Positions 28,386 through 36,602 of a stretch of 64,000 bases of DNA are shown piece by piece; the stretch's first letter is position 1; each line of letters begins with the position of its first letter. The position numbers were made by a program, and so were the translations under genes. This stretch comes from Oceanicola sp. D3. Its GTDB lineage: Bacteria; Pseudomonadota; Alphaproteobacteria; Rhodobacterales; Rhodobacteraceae. The notes below the pieces were generated by a model, which was not told the origin of the DNA, made no database searches, and worked only from the letters and a program-made list of their open reading frames with translations. The stretch is from NCBI RefSeq assembly GCF_006351965.1, contig NZ_CP040932.1:2604001-2668000 (forward strand), read 5' to 3'.

Positions 28386-28703
28386 ATGATCAACCGCACC
28401 TTGCCCGCCGCGCTGCTGGCCACCATCGCCGCCGCGCCGCTCGCCGCCCAAACCTTCGTTTCCCCGCAATGCCCCCAGGGCTCCCTGCGCGTGGGCAACG
28501 AATGCCGCGCGGCCAATGGCACCGTGGTCCAACGCTTCGCCATCCCCCAGATCGAGCAGGACAACAGCGTGCAGGTCTACGACCTCACGTCTGACAGCCC
28601 CTACGCTGAGGGCGCGCGCGGCACGGGCGAGCGCGTGGTGATCCGCAAGAACAGCACCTTCGTCACCGACCTCGACACAGACTTCACAGTCATCGCCGAT
28701 TGA
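28386..28703 (+). CDS. Small exported hypothetical protein
   Basis: Protein of 105 residues with a signal peptide ([22 protein letters not shown]). The mature part has [12 protein letters not shown], two cysteines 12 residues apart, and a polar C-terminus. The ATG has AAAGGA upstream. Family not recognised. It is followed by GC-rich direct repeats rather than a simple terminator. Confidence 0.65.
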   Translation: MINRTLPAALLATIAAAPLAAQTFVSPQCPQGSLRVGNECRAANGTVVQRFAIPQIEQDNSVQVYDLTSDSPYAEGARGTGERVVIRKNSTFVTDLDTDFTVIAD

Positions 28704-28714
28704 TCCCCCCGCCC

Positions 28715-28872
28715 GGTGGTCTCCTCACCCCGGGCCCGCGCGGCGGCCCGCTCCTCCCCGGGGCCGCCGCGCCAAGTTTCCCCGCCACCTCCCCGGCGGG
28801 GTCCATGCCCGGCGGTCCCCTCACCACCGGGCTCGCGCGGCGGCCCATCCCTCCCCTGGGCCGCCGCGCCAA
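28715..28872. repeat. Pair of 62-bp imperfect direct repeats, each a GC hairpin
   Basis: Copies at 28715-28775 and 28811-28872 (96 bases apart) share CTCACC, GCGCGGCGGCCC and GCCGCCGCGCCAA. Each folds into a strong stem (12 bp at 28738-28749/28761-28772; 13 bp at 28835-28847/28857-28869). They fill most of the space between the small exported gene and the YbdK-type ligase and may stop transcription. Confidence 0.75.
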
Positions 28873-28948
28873 AATCCCCCCTCACGGCTCCATCTTCCCC
28901 TGCGCCGCCCGCTCTGCCAATCTGGCGGTGCACCGAGGGAGAACCCGC

Positions 28949-30082
28949 ATGGCCACAACCACCCCCAGCTTCACGCTCGGCATCGAGGAAGAATACCTTC
29001 TCGTCGACCGAGACACCCTCAACCTCGCCCGCGCCCCCGAAGCGCTGATGGAGGCCTGCGCCGACGAACTGGCCGATCAGGTCTCACCCGAATTTCTGCA
29101 ATGCCAGATCGAGATCGGCACCCGCGTCTGCGGCAACATCACCGAGGCCCGCGAAGAACTCAAACGCCTGCGCGCCACCGTCGCCCGCTGCGCCGCCGCG
29201 CATAACCTCGCCCCCATCGCCGTAAGCTGCCACCCCTTCGCCGACTGGAAAGACCAGACCCACACCGACAAAAGCCGCTACAACACGCTGCACCAAGACC
29301 TCGGCGGGGTGGTGCGCCGGGCGCTGATCTGCGGCATGCACGTCCACATCGGCATCGAGGATGACGACCTGCGCGCAGACCTGCTGCCGCAACTCTCCTA
29401 CTTCCTCCCCCACCTGCTGGCGCTCTCCGGCTCCTCCCCCTTCTGGCAGGGGCAAGACACCGGCCTGTCGTCCTATCGCCTCACGGTGTTCGACAACCTG
29501 CCGCGCACCGGCCTGCCCCCCGCCTTCGAGAGCTTCACCGAATACGAGCGCACCGTGCAGGTGCTGGTGGACCTCGGGGTGATCGAAGACAGCACCAAAA
29601 TCTGGTGGGATCTGCGCCCCTCCCACCGCTTCCCCACGCTGGAAACCCGCATTTGCGACGTCAGCCCCCGGCTGGAAGACACGCTCACCCTCGCCGCCAC
29701 CACCCAAGCCCTGCTCCGCATGCTCTGGCGCCTGCGCACCCGCAACCTCCGCTGGCGCCGCTACGACCGCTTCCTGATCATGGAAAACCGCTGGCGCGCC
29801 CAACGCTACGGCGTGAGCGAAGGCCTGATAGACTTCGGCGCCCGAGAGATCGTCCCCATGCGCGCGCTGGCCGAAGAACTGGTGGAAATCCTCGCCGAAG
29901 ACGCCCACGCCCTAGGCAGCGAGGCCGAAATCGCCCGCCTGCCAGAGATCGTGGCCGCAGGAAACGCAGCAGACCGCCAGCGGGCCGTCTATGCAGGCAA
30001 CGTGGAAGCCGGAGCCTCGCACGAGGCCGCCATGCGGGGGGTGGTGGAGAGCTTGATGGACGAGTTTGGGGAGGGGGTTTGA
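28949..30082 (+). CDS. YbdK-type carboxylate-amine ligase
   Basis: Protein of 377 residues of the GCS2/YbdK family, ATP-dependent ligases related to glutamate-cysteine ligase. Motifs: [17 protein letters not shown] at the N-terminus (metal/nucleotide Glu), [42 protein letters not shown], and [19 protein letters not shown]. Relatives have weak glutamate-cysteine ligase activity and the true substrate is unclear. The ATG at 28949 has GAGGGAG upstream. The gene is the last GC-rich one before an AT-rich island. Confidence 0.88.
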   Translation: MATTTPSFTLGIEEEYLLVDRDTLNLARAPEALMEACADELADQVSPEFLQCQIEIGTRVCGNITEAREELKRLRATVARCAAAHNLAPIAVSCHPFADWKDQTHTDKSRYNTLHQDLGGVVRRALICGMHVHIGIEDDDLRADLLPQLSYFLPHLLALSGSSPFWQGQDTGLSSYRLTVFDNLPRTGLPPAFESFTEYERTVQVLVDLGVIEDSTKIWWDLRPSHRFPTLETRICDVSPRLEDTLTLAATTQALLRMLWRLRTRNLRWRRYDRFLIMENRWRAQRYGVSEGLIDFGAREIVPMRALAEELVEILAEDAHALGSEAEIARLPEIVAAGNAADRQRAVYAGNVEAGASHEAAMRGVVESLMDEFGEGV

Positions 30083-30299
30083 GGGGGGAGGGCTTAAACC
30101 GGACTTTGGCTGCGTATTCGAATTTCTTTGGCGCGAGAGCAAAAACGGACTTTTGGAGAACTTGCGGACGTTATTTGAGATTCCGTTCAGTGGGGCGACT
30201 CCAACTACAAAGACGCCTGACCTTCAACGATTGCCACACTTGTGCTCCGGTTCAGAAATTATTCATATTGATCCAATCGGTTCAGGAGATTCTCAATGA
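30066..30299 (+). pseudogene. Open frame, probable 3' remnant of a gene upstream of 30296
   Basis: An open frame without a credible start ends in TGA at 30297-30299, overlapping the next ATG (ATGA). Its last 60 or so codons (LLENLRTLFEIPFSG, then LQRLPHLCSGSEIIHIDP) look protein-like and have the low GC of the following gene, while its first codons run through the end of the ligase gene. I read it as the C-terminal fragment of a former partner gene cut off by the island's left border. It could also be chance. Confidence 0.4.
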
Positions 30300-31066
30300 T
30301 TGAAGATGACGAACTATATTTTCTTGAAGAACTAGATGAAGTCGCACAACTTGCTTTGGATACGAAATTTACGGATTGCCCCAAAATCTTGGCACGTTGG
30401 CTACACTTAATCGACAATGCGCCAGACCGCTTGTCGGCTATCCTCAATGAGTTGGGTAGTTTGATAACTCTCGATGAGATTTCAGAGACCATGCTGATTG
30501 AACAGAGCGGTATGGGTAACAACACTTTTGACTGGCCGTTGGACAAGGATCGCAGGATCGCCGCTCAGCTATGCCTGGTGCGGGCACTAGCCGCAGATTT
30601 AATTAACTATGAAGGATTTATTGCGAGCTATTTTTATGAGCATCGTGGAGATTATAACGATGCAAATTACCAATTTGTCAGTAATTTATTCATTCCCCAT
30701 CAACGCGAACTTGATCGATATTTGAAACGACGAGTTCAAGGGGGATCGATTCCCGGATCTGATAGGTTTGTACGCATTGACCACAACGCGCCGGAGGTAA
30801 AAGAGATCACGGATGGGCTTGATGAGATTGCCACACAGATCTCAAAAAGTAACAGCCTTAAAGGTGATGTAAAAGAATTCGTGCCAGCCGAACTGAGCGC
30901 TGGACGCCAACTGCTGAGAGGCAGTTTGCTGCGCGTGAAGGCCGCGCTTGAGGTAATTGTGTCACCCTTGAAATACCTTGCAGAAAAATTCTTGGACGCC
31001 GGCGTTGGACAATTGGCTGCCGCGATACTGGCGTTAATCTTGGCGTTGCTTGGAATAGGAAGCTAA
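30296..31066 (+). CDS. Unrecognised AT-rich gene with C-terminal membrane segment
   Basis: Protein of 256 residues. The acidic N-terminal two thirds is mainly helical (EDDELYFLEELDEVAQLAL; RWLHLIDNAPDRLSAILNEL). The C-terminal third has a helical module LSAGRQLLRGSLLRVKAALEVIV, then LKYLAEKFLDAGVGQLAAAI and a hydrophobic end of about 20 residues that could insert in the membrane. Similar C-terminal modules occur at the end of otherwise unrelated proteins from variable genome regions. Codon use is unlike its neighbours: 30301-30360 has 22 G/C of 60, against 38 of 60 in 29341-29400. Probably acquired. TTCAGGAG before the ATG is a fair ribosome site. Function unknown; defence or toxin role is speculation. 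Confidence 0.7.
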   Translation: MIEDDELYFLEELDEVAQLALDTKFTDCPKILARWLHLIDNAPDRLSAILNELGSLITLDEISETMLIEQSGMGNNTFDWPLDKDRRIAAQLCLVRALAADLINYEGFIASYFYEHRGDYNDANYQFVSNLFIPHQRELDRYLKRRVQGGSIPGSDRFVRIDHNAPEVKEITDGLDEIATQISKSNSLKGDVKEFVPAELSAGRQLLRGSLLRVKAALEVIVSPLKYLAEKFLDAGVGQLAAAILALILALLGIGS

Positions 31067-31232
31067 GAAATCTAAATTAAGACTTGGCGTTCTGTTGTTG
31101 GCCACACTATTTCCGGTGTTCGTTGGTAAAGAACTGCTCTTGCGGAAGCTGAATCGTTGCGCCGCCACAGTCTGTCAATGGCCGGTTCGCCCTCAACCAC
31201 CCCCTTGCCAACCCTCCCCCTTACCTCCAGAA

Positions 31233-31248
31233 TTGACCCAGCGTTCAA
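31233..31248. promoter_or_regulatory. Inverted-repeat operator before the valine operon
   Basis: TTGACC-CAGC-GTTCAA, 24 bases upstream of the isobutyryl-CoA dehydrogenase ATG. It matches the liuA site (11334-11349) at 14 of 16 positions. The right arm is identical, and the left differs by one base. Confidence 0.6.
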
Positions 31249-31272
31249 TAACGCCCCTGGGGAGGAGCACAC

Positions 31273-32412
31273 ATGAACTTCGAACTCACCGAAGAGCAAA
31301 CCGCCATCTTCGACATGGCCCACAGCTTTGGCCAAAACGCCATCGCCCCCCATGCCCGCACATGGGAGGCCGAGGGCACCATCCCCAAGGCCCTCTGGCC
31401 CGAGATCGCCGCCCTCGGCCTCGCCGGCCTCTACGTCCCCGAAGAGCACGGCGGCTCCGGCCTCTCCCGCCTCGATGCCACCCTCGTCTTCGAGGCCCTC
31501 TCCATGGCCTGCCCCTCCGTCGCCGCCTTCCTCTCCATCCACAACATGTGCGCCAAGATGCTCTCGGCGTTTGGGTCCGACGCAACCCGCGACAAGTATC
31601 TGCCCAAGGCCCTCACCATGGAGACGGTCTTTTCCTACTGCCTCACCGAGCCCGGCTCCGGCTCCGACGCGGCGGCGCTGAAGACCCGCGCCACCAAAAC
31701 CAACGAAGGCTACCAGCTGACCGGCACCAAGGCCTTCATCTCCGGCGGCGGCTACTCCGATGCCTATATCGTCATGGCCCGCACCGGAGACGACAGCCCG
31801 CGCGGCATCTCCGCCCTCATCGTCGAAGACGGCACCGATGGCCTCTCTTTCGGCGCGCTGGAAGACAAGATGGGCTGGCGCTCCCAGCCCACCCGGCAGG
31901 TCCAGATGGATAGCTGCCCCGTCCCGCCCGAGAACCTCCTTGGCGAAGAAGGCGCTGGCTTCAAATACGCTATGATGGGCCTCGACGGTGGCCGCCTCAA
32001 CATCTCCGCCTGCTCCCTCGGCGCCGCGCAAACAGCGCTCACTGCCACCCTCGCCTACATGGCCGACCGCAAGGCCTTCGGGCGCTCCATCGACCAGTTC
32101 CAAGCCCTCCAGTTCCGCCTCGCCGATATGGAGATCGAGCTGCAAGCCGCCCGCACCTTCCTGCGCCAAGCCGCCTGGAAGCTCGACACCCAAGCCCCCG
32201 ACGCCACCCAGCACTGCGCCATGGCCAAGAAGTTCTGCACCGAGGCCGGCAGCCGCATCGTCGACCAATGCCTGCAACTCCACGGCGGCTACGGCTACCT
32301 CGCCGACTACGGCATCGAAAAGCTCGCCCGAGACCTCCGCGTCCACCAGATCCTCGAAGGCACCAACGAGATCATGCGCATGATCGTGGCCCGTGGCATG
32401 CTCGCCAAATGA
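31273..32412 (+). CDS. Isobutyryl-CoA dehydrogenase-type acyl-CoA dehydrogenase
   Basis: FAD enzyme of 379 residues that would oxidise isobutyryl-CoA to methacrylyl-CoA in valine degradation. Motifs: FELTEEQTAIFDMAHSFG, LYVPEEHGGSGLSRLDA, YCLTEPGSGSDAAALKTRA, KAFISGGGYSDAYIVM and LQLHGGYGYLADYGIEKLARD. The catalytic Glu is at about position 362 (ILEGTNEIMRMIV). The FISGGG and SMACPSVAAFLSIHNM segments resemble isobutyryl/2-methyl-branched dehydrogenases. Substrate is deduced from the two downstream valine genes. GGGGAGGAG precedes the ATG. It is the first gene of an operon. Confidence 0.9.
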   Translation: MNFELTEEQTAIFDMAHSFGQNAIAPHARTWEAEGTIPKALWPEIAALGLAGLYVPEEHGGSGLSRLDATLVFEALSMACPSVAAFLSIHNMCAKMLSAFGSDATRDKYLPKALTMETVFSYCLTEPGSGSDAAALKTRATKTNEGYQLTGTKAFISGGGYSDAYIVMARTGDDSPRGISALIVEDGTDGLSFGALEDKMGWRSQPTRQVQMDSCPVPPENLLGEEGAGFKYAMMGLDGGRLNISACSLGAAQTALTATLAYMADRKAFGRSIDQFQALQFRLADMEIELQAARTFLRQAAWKLDTQAPDATQHCAMAKKFCTEAGSRIVDQCLQLHGGYGYLADYGIEKLARDLRVHQILEGTNEIMRMIVARGMLAK

Positions 32413-33464
32413 CCGACATCCAGATCCGCACCGAAGGCCGCGCAGGCCGCATCACGCTCACCCGTGAGAAGGCGCTCAACGCCCTCACCTACGAGATGTG
32501 CCTCGCCATCGACACCGCCCTGAAAGACTGGGCCGAAGACCCGGCCGTCGAGATCATCCTGATCGACGCCGAAGGCGAAAAGGCCTTCTGCGCCGGCGGC
32601 GATATCGTCGAGATGTATCAAACCGGCATCGCCGGAAACTACGACTACGGCCGCAAATTCTGGCGCGACGAATACGCCATGAACGCCCGCCTCGCCACCT
32701 ACCCCAAGTCCGTCGTCGCCTTCCTGCAAGGCTTCACCATGGGCGGCGGCGTGGGCCTCGGCTGCCATGCCGCGCACCGCATCATCGGCGATAGCACCCA
32801 GATCGCCATGCCAGAATGCGCCATCGGGCTGGTGCCAGACGTCGGCGGCTCCCACATTCTTGCAAAGCTCTCCGCCCTCCACCCCGGCGCGGGGGCGTGG
32901 CTGGGCACCACCGGCCACCGCCTCAAGGCCATGCACGGCCTCTTCGGCTTCGCCGATCATCTCGTCGCCGAAGCCCAGTGGCCCGCCCTTAAAGCCCGCA
33001 TGTCCGAAACCGGCAGCCCCCACGTGCCGCCCGAGCTCGAAGGCGCCAACCTCGCCGCCCAGGCCGATTTCTACATCCAGATGCGCGGCATCGCCGCCCA
33101 CTTCGAAAAGCCCCACACAGAGATCGCCGCCTCCCTCGCCGCCGATCCATCCGACCTCGCCCAAGCCGCGCTCAAGGCCCTCACCCGCGCCGACCCGCTC
33201 GCCACGGCCTGCCATATCGAAATCCTGCGCCGCCTCGGGCCAAGCAGCACCATCCACGAGGCCCTCACCCTCGAGTACCGCTTCACCCACCGCTGCATGG
33301 AACACGGCAACTTCCTCGAAGGCATCCGCGCCGCCGTGATCGACAAGGACAAGCAGCCTAAATGGCCCCACGCCGCGCTCGCCGAGGTGACGGAGGCCGA
33401 GGTGCAGGCCATGCTCGCCCCACTGGGCGATGACGAACTTACATTTCCGGAGGATACCCCATGA
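32409..33464 (+). CDS. 3-hydroxyisobutyryl-CoA hydrolase-type crotonase
   Basis: Protein of 351 residues, longer than simple enoyl-CoA hydratases because of the C-terminal extension typical of 3-hydroxyisobutyryl-CoA hydrolases. Motifs: KAFCAGGDIVEMYQTG, GFTMGGGVGLGCHAAHRI, and the catalytic segment MPECAIGLVPDVGGSHIL; the C-terminal FTHRCMEHGNFLEGIRAAVIDKD ends with the family signature. It releases 3-hydroxyisobutyrate from its CoA ester for the next enzyme. Start and stop overlap neighbours by 4 bases on each side. Confidence 0.9.
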   Translation: MTDIQIRTEGRAGRITLTREKALNALTYEMCLAIDTALKDWAEDPAVEIILIDAEGEKAFCAGGDIVEMYQTGIAGNYDYGRKFWRDEYAMNARLATYPKSVVAFLQGFTMGGGVGLGCHAAHRIIGDSTQIAMPECAIGLVPDVGGSHILAKLSALHPGAGAWLGTTGHRLKAMHGLFGFADHLVAEAQWPALKARMSETGSPHVPPELEGANLAAQADFYIQMRGIAAHFEKPHTEIAASLAADPSDLAQAALKALTRADPLATACHIEILRRLGPSSTIHEALTLEYRFTHRCMEHGNFLEGIRAAVIDKDKQPKWPHAALAEVTEAEVQAMLAPLGDDELTFPEDTP

Positions 33465-34330
33465 AAATCGGCTTCATCGGACTGGGCAACATGGGCGCGC
33501 CCATGGCCCTCAACCTCATCGCCGCCGGGCATGATGTCACCGGCTTCGACACCGCGGCCAAGCCCGAGGGCATCCCCCTCGCCGCCTCCGCTGCCGAAGC
33601 CACGCTTGGGGCCGAGGTGGTCATCACCATGCTGCCCAATGGCGACATCCTGCGCGCCGTCGCCGCCCAGATCCACCCGGCGATGGGCCAGAACACCATC
33701 CACCTCGATTGCTCCACCGTCGATGTCGCCTCCGCCCAAGCGGTGGCCGAAGCGGCGCAAACCTCCGGCCTCGCCGCGCTGGATGCGCCCGTCTCCGGCG
33801 GCACCGGCGGCGCCACGGCAGGCACCCTCACCTTCATGGTCGGCGGCCCGGCAGAAGCCTATACCACTGCCAAACCGCTCTTCGACATCATGGGGCAAAA
33901 GTCCGTCCACTGCGGCGGCGCGGGCATGGGCCAGGCCGCCAAGATTTGCAACAACATGATCCTCGGCGTCACCATGATCGCCACCTGCGAAAGCTTCGCA
34001 CTGGCCGACAAGCTCGGCCTCGACCGGCAGGCGATGTTTGATGTGGTCTCCACCTCCTCCGGCCAAAGCTGGAGCATGAACACCTACTGCCCCGCCCCCG
34101 GCGTTGGACCGCAAAGCCCGGCAGACAACGGCTACCAGCCCGGCTTCGCCGCCGCCCTCATGCTGAAAGACCTGCGCCTCTCCCAACAGGCCGCCGAACA
34201 GGCCGACGCCGACACCCCGATGGGCGAAGCCGCGATGAAGCTCTACGAAGCCTTCGTTGAGGCTGAAGGCGCGGGCGACAAGGACTTCTCCGCCATGCTC
34301 CCCCGCTTCGAAAGCCGCAAGCGCTCGTAG
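33461..34330 (+). CDS. mmsB: 3-hydroxyisobutyrate dehydrogenase
   Basis: NAD-dependent enzyme of 289 residues that oxidises 3-hydroxyisobutyrate to methylmalonate semialdehyde, the substrate of MmsA. The N-terminal Rossmann motif is IGFIGLGNMGAPMALNLI, the substrate-binding signature DAPVSGGTGGATAGTL, and the catalytic lysine is in GQAAKICNNMILGV. The C-terminal KDLRLSQQAAEQADADTPMG is family-typical. ATGA overlap with the hydrolase gene. Last gene of the operon. Confidence 0.95.
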   Translation: MKIGFIGLGNMGAPMALNLIAAGHDVTGFDTAAKPEGIPLAASAAEATLGAEVVITMLPNGDILRAVAAQIHPAMGQNTIHLDCSTVDVASAQAVAEAAQTSGLAALDAPVSGGTGGATAGTLTFMVGGPAEAYTTAKPLFDIMGQKSVHCGGAGMGQAAKICNNMILGVTMIATCESFALADKLGLDRQAMFDVVSTSSGQSWSMNTYCPAPGVGPQSPADNGYQPGFAAALMLKDLRLSQQAAEQADADTPMGEAAMKLYEAFVEAEGAGDKDFSAMLPRFESRKRS

Positions 34331-34418
34331 CGAAGGGCCTTACCCAGCCCCCGGCGTCACCCATCGCTCCAAAATTTTGCACACCCCACGGTTGCACCGC
34401 TGCGGGTGCGCCCCCACA

Positions 34419-34432
34419 TTGACGCTACGTCA
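34419..34432. promoter_or_regulatory. Operator-like palindrome overlapping a -35 box
   Basis: TGACG-CTA-CGTCA (34420-34432) overlaps TTGACG (34419-34424), a possible -35 box, in the AT-richer leader of the HNH-like gene. This is an arrangement expected of repression. Confidence 0.4.
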
Positions 34433-34458
34433 TTTTTATCACCATAAGGAATTTTCCA

Positions 34459-34965
34459 ATGACCGAATGGACGATCGAATGTGCCGAAGAAGACTGCGAA
34501 GTCTGCGAGATGAAGTGCAGCGGCAGCCCTGTTGGCCGGACCTGCCCAGAAACCGGTGCCGACATTGTGCGCGCCACCCCCATCCGCTCGGACGGAGACA
34601 GAACCTTCTCCCTCTCCAACCGCGCCGGGCTACGCTGGCGCACCCATGTGCGCGGCTCGTTGATGAAAGGGCAAACCATCGGTGGCAAGCTGGTCTGCGC
34701 AATCTGCCGCAAGCCCATCGACATCGACGATGCAGGCAAGATCAGCTACAAATCAAAAAGCGGCAGGCTCCACCGCGAGGCCCCACCGATTGATCACTAC
34801 GGCCCCGACTGGCGGCACCGCAAACGGAAGGTGGAGCGGGATCCGGTCTATCGGCGCGGCGGAGTGCAAAAGCAGTATAAAATGCTGATGAACGCCTACA
34901 ACGCCATGCCTCTGCGCATCACCCACCGCCACTGCAACCTCGCCCGCTCCAAAGGCGACGCATAG
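34459..34965 (+). CDS. HNH-like endonuclease domain protein
   Basis: Protein of 168 residues. The C-terminal half has an HNH/treble-clef pattern: CxxC at Cys80/Cys83 (LVCAICRKP), a DH pair at Asp112-His113 (PPIDHYGPDW), a central Asn148, and HxxCN at His156-Cys159-Asn160 (THRHCNLARSKG). The pairs CxxC and HxxC would hold zinc; His113 would be the catalytic base. The N-terminal 70 residues have a cysteine cluster (CAEEDCEVCEMKC, then TC) of unknown role. AAGGAA precedes the ATG. It could be a restriction-like, repair or toxin nuclease; no immunity gene is obvious next to it. Confidence 0.6.
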   Translation: MTEWTIECAEEDCEVCEMKCSGSPVGRTCPETGADIVRATPIRSDGDRTFSLSNRAGLRWRTHVRGSLMKGQTIGGKLVCAICRKPIDIDDAGKISYKSKSGRLHREAPPIDHYGPDWRHRKRKVERDPVYRRGGVQKQYKMLMNAYNAMPLRITHRHCNLARSKGDA

Positions 34966-35049
34966 GCCGCCGCCTCTGGCCGCGGCGGCCCTATATCCGC
35001 CGCGGCCCTGCGTCCATTCGCCCTCTGCCATCCGACCCTCGCTTATTGT

Positions 35050-35065
35050 ATTCTAACATTCGAAT
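35050..35065. promoter_or_regulatory. SqrR/BigR-type operator
   Basis: ATTC-TAACATTC-GAAT fits the ATTC-N8-GAAT site described for the sulfide/persulfide sensor SqrR of Rhodobacter capsulatus. It lies 20 bases before the ATG of a DUF2892 gene in a locally AT-rich promoter. Confidence 0.6.
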
Positions 35066-35085
35066 ATATTTTTCAGGAGGCACCC

Positions 35086-35289
35086 ATGTTCAAGAACAAC
35101 GTAGGCGGAATCGACCGCATCCTGCGCATCCTCGTCGGAGCGGGCCTGCTCATCGGCTTCGTGCTCAACCGTGACAGCGCCTATAGCTGGCTTTACCTGA
35201 TTGGCATCATCCCCCTCGTCACCGGCCTGCTCGCAACCTGCCCACTCTATTCGCTCTTCGGCCTCAACACCTGCCCGATGAAGCGCTGA
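35086..35289 (+). CDS. DUF2892 (YgaP-type) small membrane protein
   Basis: Protein of 67 residues. VGGIDRILRILVGAGLLIGF at the start, then two membrane helices and LLATCPLYSLFGLNTCPMKR at the end give the DUF2892 pattern with two conserved cysteines. The same domain forms the membrane part of rhodanese YgaP, and stand-alone copies are common in sulfide-response regulons. AGGAGG precedes the ATG. A role in persulfide or sulfide handling is inferred from family and the SqrR-type site upstream. Confidence 0.88.
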   Translation: MFKNNVGGIDRILRILVGAGLLIGFVLNRDSAYSWLYLIGIIPLVTGLLATCPLYSLFGLNTCPMKR

Positions 35290-35401
35290 GCGGCATTTGC
35301 ACCACATCACAACATCAACCCGCTGTGATGAAACCTGAGCCGACCCGCCGTGTTGTGCCCCCAACGCCCCACGAGGCACCGCACATCGAGCGAGGCACAA
35401 G

Positions 35402-35809
35402 ATGACCCGACTGACCAAACTGACAGCCGCCGCCACGGCGATCTGCCTTGCGCTCGGCACACCGGTGCTCGCGCAGGGCAAAGGCCAGGCGAAAAAGGCC
35501 AACGCCAAGCAAAAGCACCGCGTCGAGCAAAGCCAAGCACGCGGCTGCCCGCCCGGCTTGGCCAAAAAAAGCCCGTCCTGCGTGCCCCCCGGGCAGGCCA
35601 AGAAGGCGCAACGCGATGCACCGCGCATCCACGTGGGCACCGATCTCGGCGGGCGTGATTACGTGGTCGTGAAGCCTTGGCAATATGGCCTCGAGCCCGC
35701 GCCGCGCGGGTCGCGCTACGCGGTCACCGATGGCGTTCTGGTCCGGATCGACAATGACACCGCCGAGGTGCTCGACCTGATCCGCGCCGTTGAAGCCATC
35801 GCCAACTGA
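35402..35809 (+). CDS. Exported basic protein, RcnB-like C-terminus
   Basis: Protein of 135 residues with a signal peptide (to about residue 25, ending VLAQ), a Lys/Gln/Ala-rich stretch, a duplicated motif CPPGLAKKSPSCVPPGQAKK, and a C-terminal domain YVVVKPWQYGLEPAPRG, then YAVTDGVLVRIDNDTAEVLDLI. Comparable proteins are often wrongly named excinuclease subunit; the C-terminus resembles periplasmic RcnB-type proteins. Periplasmic. GAGGCAC precedes the ATG. Function unknown. Confidence 0.7.
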   Translation: MTRLTKLTAAATAICLALGTPVLAQGKGQAKKANAKQKHRVEQSQARGCPPGLAKKSPSCVPPGQAKKAQRDAPRIHVGTDLGGRDYVVVKPWQYGLEPAPRGSRYAVTDGVLVRIDNDTAEVLDLIRAVEAIAN

Positions 35810-35834
35810 TGCACCAACCAAGAGAGGCGCGAAA

Positions 35835-36602
35835 ATGAAACCACCCGCGCCTCTCCAGCGTTATCTGGGCATGGAACGTCTCAAAGCCCTGCTCGTGCTG
35901 GCCGCGTCAGCCACTTTCGTCGCCTCGCCGCTCTTCGTCACCAACTTTGCCGGTTACGATCCCGCGCTCTTCCCCGTCCCCCAAATCGACCCGCCTGTGC
36001 AACCCGCCGGCTGGGCCTTTTCCATCTGGGGGCTTATCTACGCGTGGCTCATCGTCTCCGCAGTCTACGGCCTGCTCGCCCGCGCTATGGATCCGGCGTG
36101 GGACAGGCCCCGCTGGCCCCTCTTCGGCGCCCTCGCCCTCGGCACTTTCTGGCTCTACACGGCAACCCTCTCGCCCATCTGGGCCACCGTGCTGATCTTC
36201 GTGATGCTGATCCTCGCCCTTGGCGCCGCCGCCCGCGCACCCTCCCACGACAGTTGGCTGCTCGGCGCGCCCCTCGGCCTCTTCGCGGGTTGGCTCACCG
36301 CCGCCAGCTTCGCCTCGCTCGGCATCACCGCAGCCGGGTTCGGCCTTTGGATGGGCCAAACCGCATGGGCCTTCGCCTGCATCACCGGCGCGCTGGTGGT
36401 TGGCCTGACCGCCCTGCTCACCCTGCGCCCGCACCCAACCTACGCGCTTGCCCTCGCCTGGGCCCTCGCCGCCATCGCGATAAAGGATTGGGGCACCCAC
36501 ACCGATGTTGCCCTCTTCGCGGCCCTCGGCGCGCTCGCCACCCTCGCGGCCATGCTGCGCAGCTACTACCTACGCGCCACACCCGCCAATCCGGCGCAAT
36601 AA
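35835..36602 (+). CDS. TspO/MBR-like membrane protein
   Basis: Protein of 255 residues with about seven hydrophobic helices. VQPAGWAFSIWGLIYAWLIVSAVYG is the central Trp-rich signature (shortened: PAGWAFSIWGLIYAW), as in TspO-related tryptophan-rich sensory proteins, and GFGLWMGQTAWAFACITGAL follows. It is longer than classical TspO (about 160 residues). Expected in the inner membrane. GAGAGG precedes the ATG. It follows the exported basic gene after 25 bases; role unknown. Confidence 0.75.
   Translation: MKPPAPLQRYLGMERLKALLVLAASATFVASPLFVTNFAGYDPALFPVPQIDPPVQPAGWAFSIWGLIYAWLIVSAVYGLLARAMDPAWDRPRWPLFGALALGTFWLYTATLSPIWATVLIFVMLILALGAAARAPSHDSWLLGAPLGLFAGWLTAASFASLGITAAGFGLWMGQTAWAFACITGALVVGLTALLTLRPHPTYALALAWALAAIAIKDWGTHTDVALFAALGALATLAAMLRSYYLRATPANPAQ

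Noticed and set aside
30296-31066. Known toxin-antitoxin or restriction gene
   Set aside because: No motif of any nuclease, methylase or antitoxin is visible in the protein; only composition and the C-terminal membrane module are unusual.
31072-32346. A 424-codon minus-strand frame opposite isobutyryl-CoA dehydrogenase
   Set aside because: Shadow of a gene with clear acyl-CoA dehydrogenase motifs.
35402-35809. Excinuclease subunit A fragment
   Set aside because: The label attached to similar small exported proteins; it has a signal peptide and no ABC motifs. The true uvrA is at 36843-39704.
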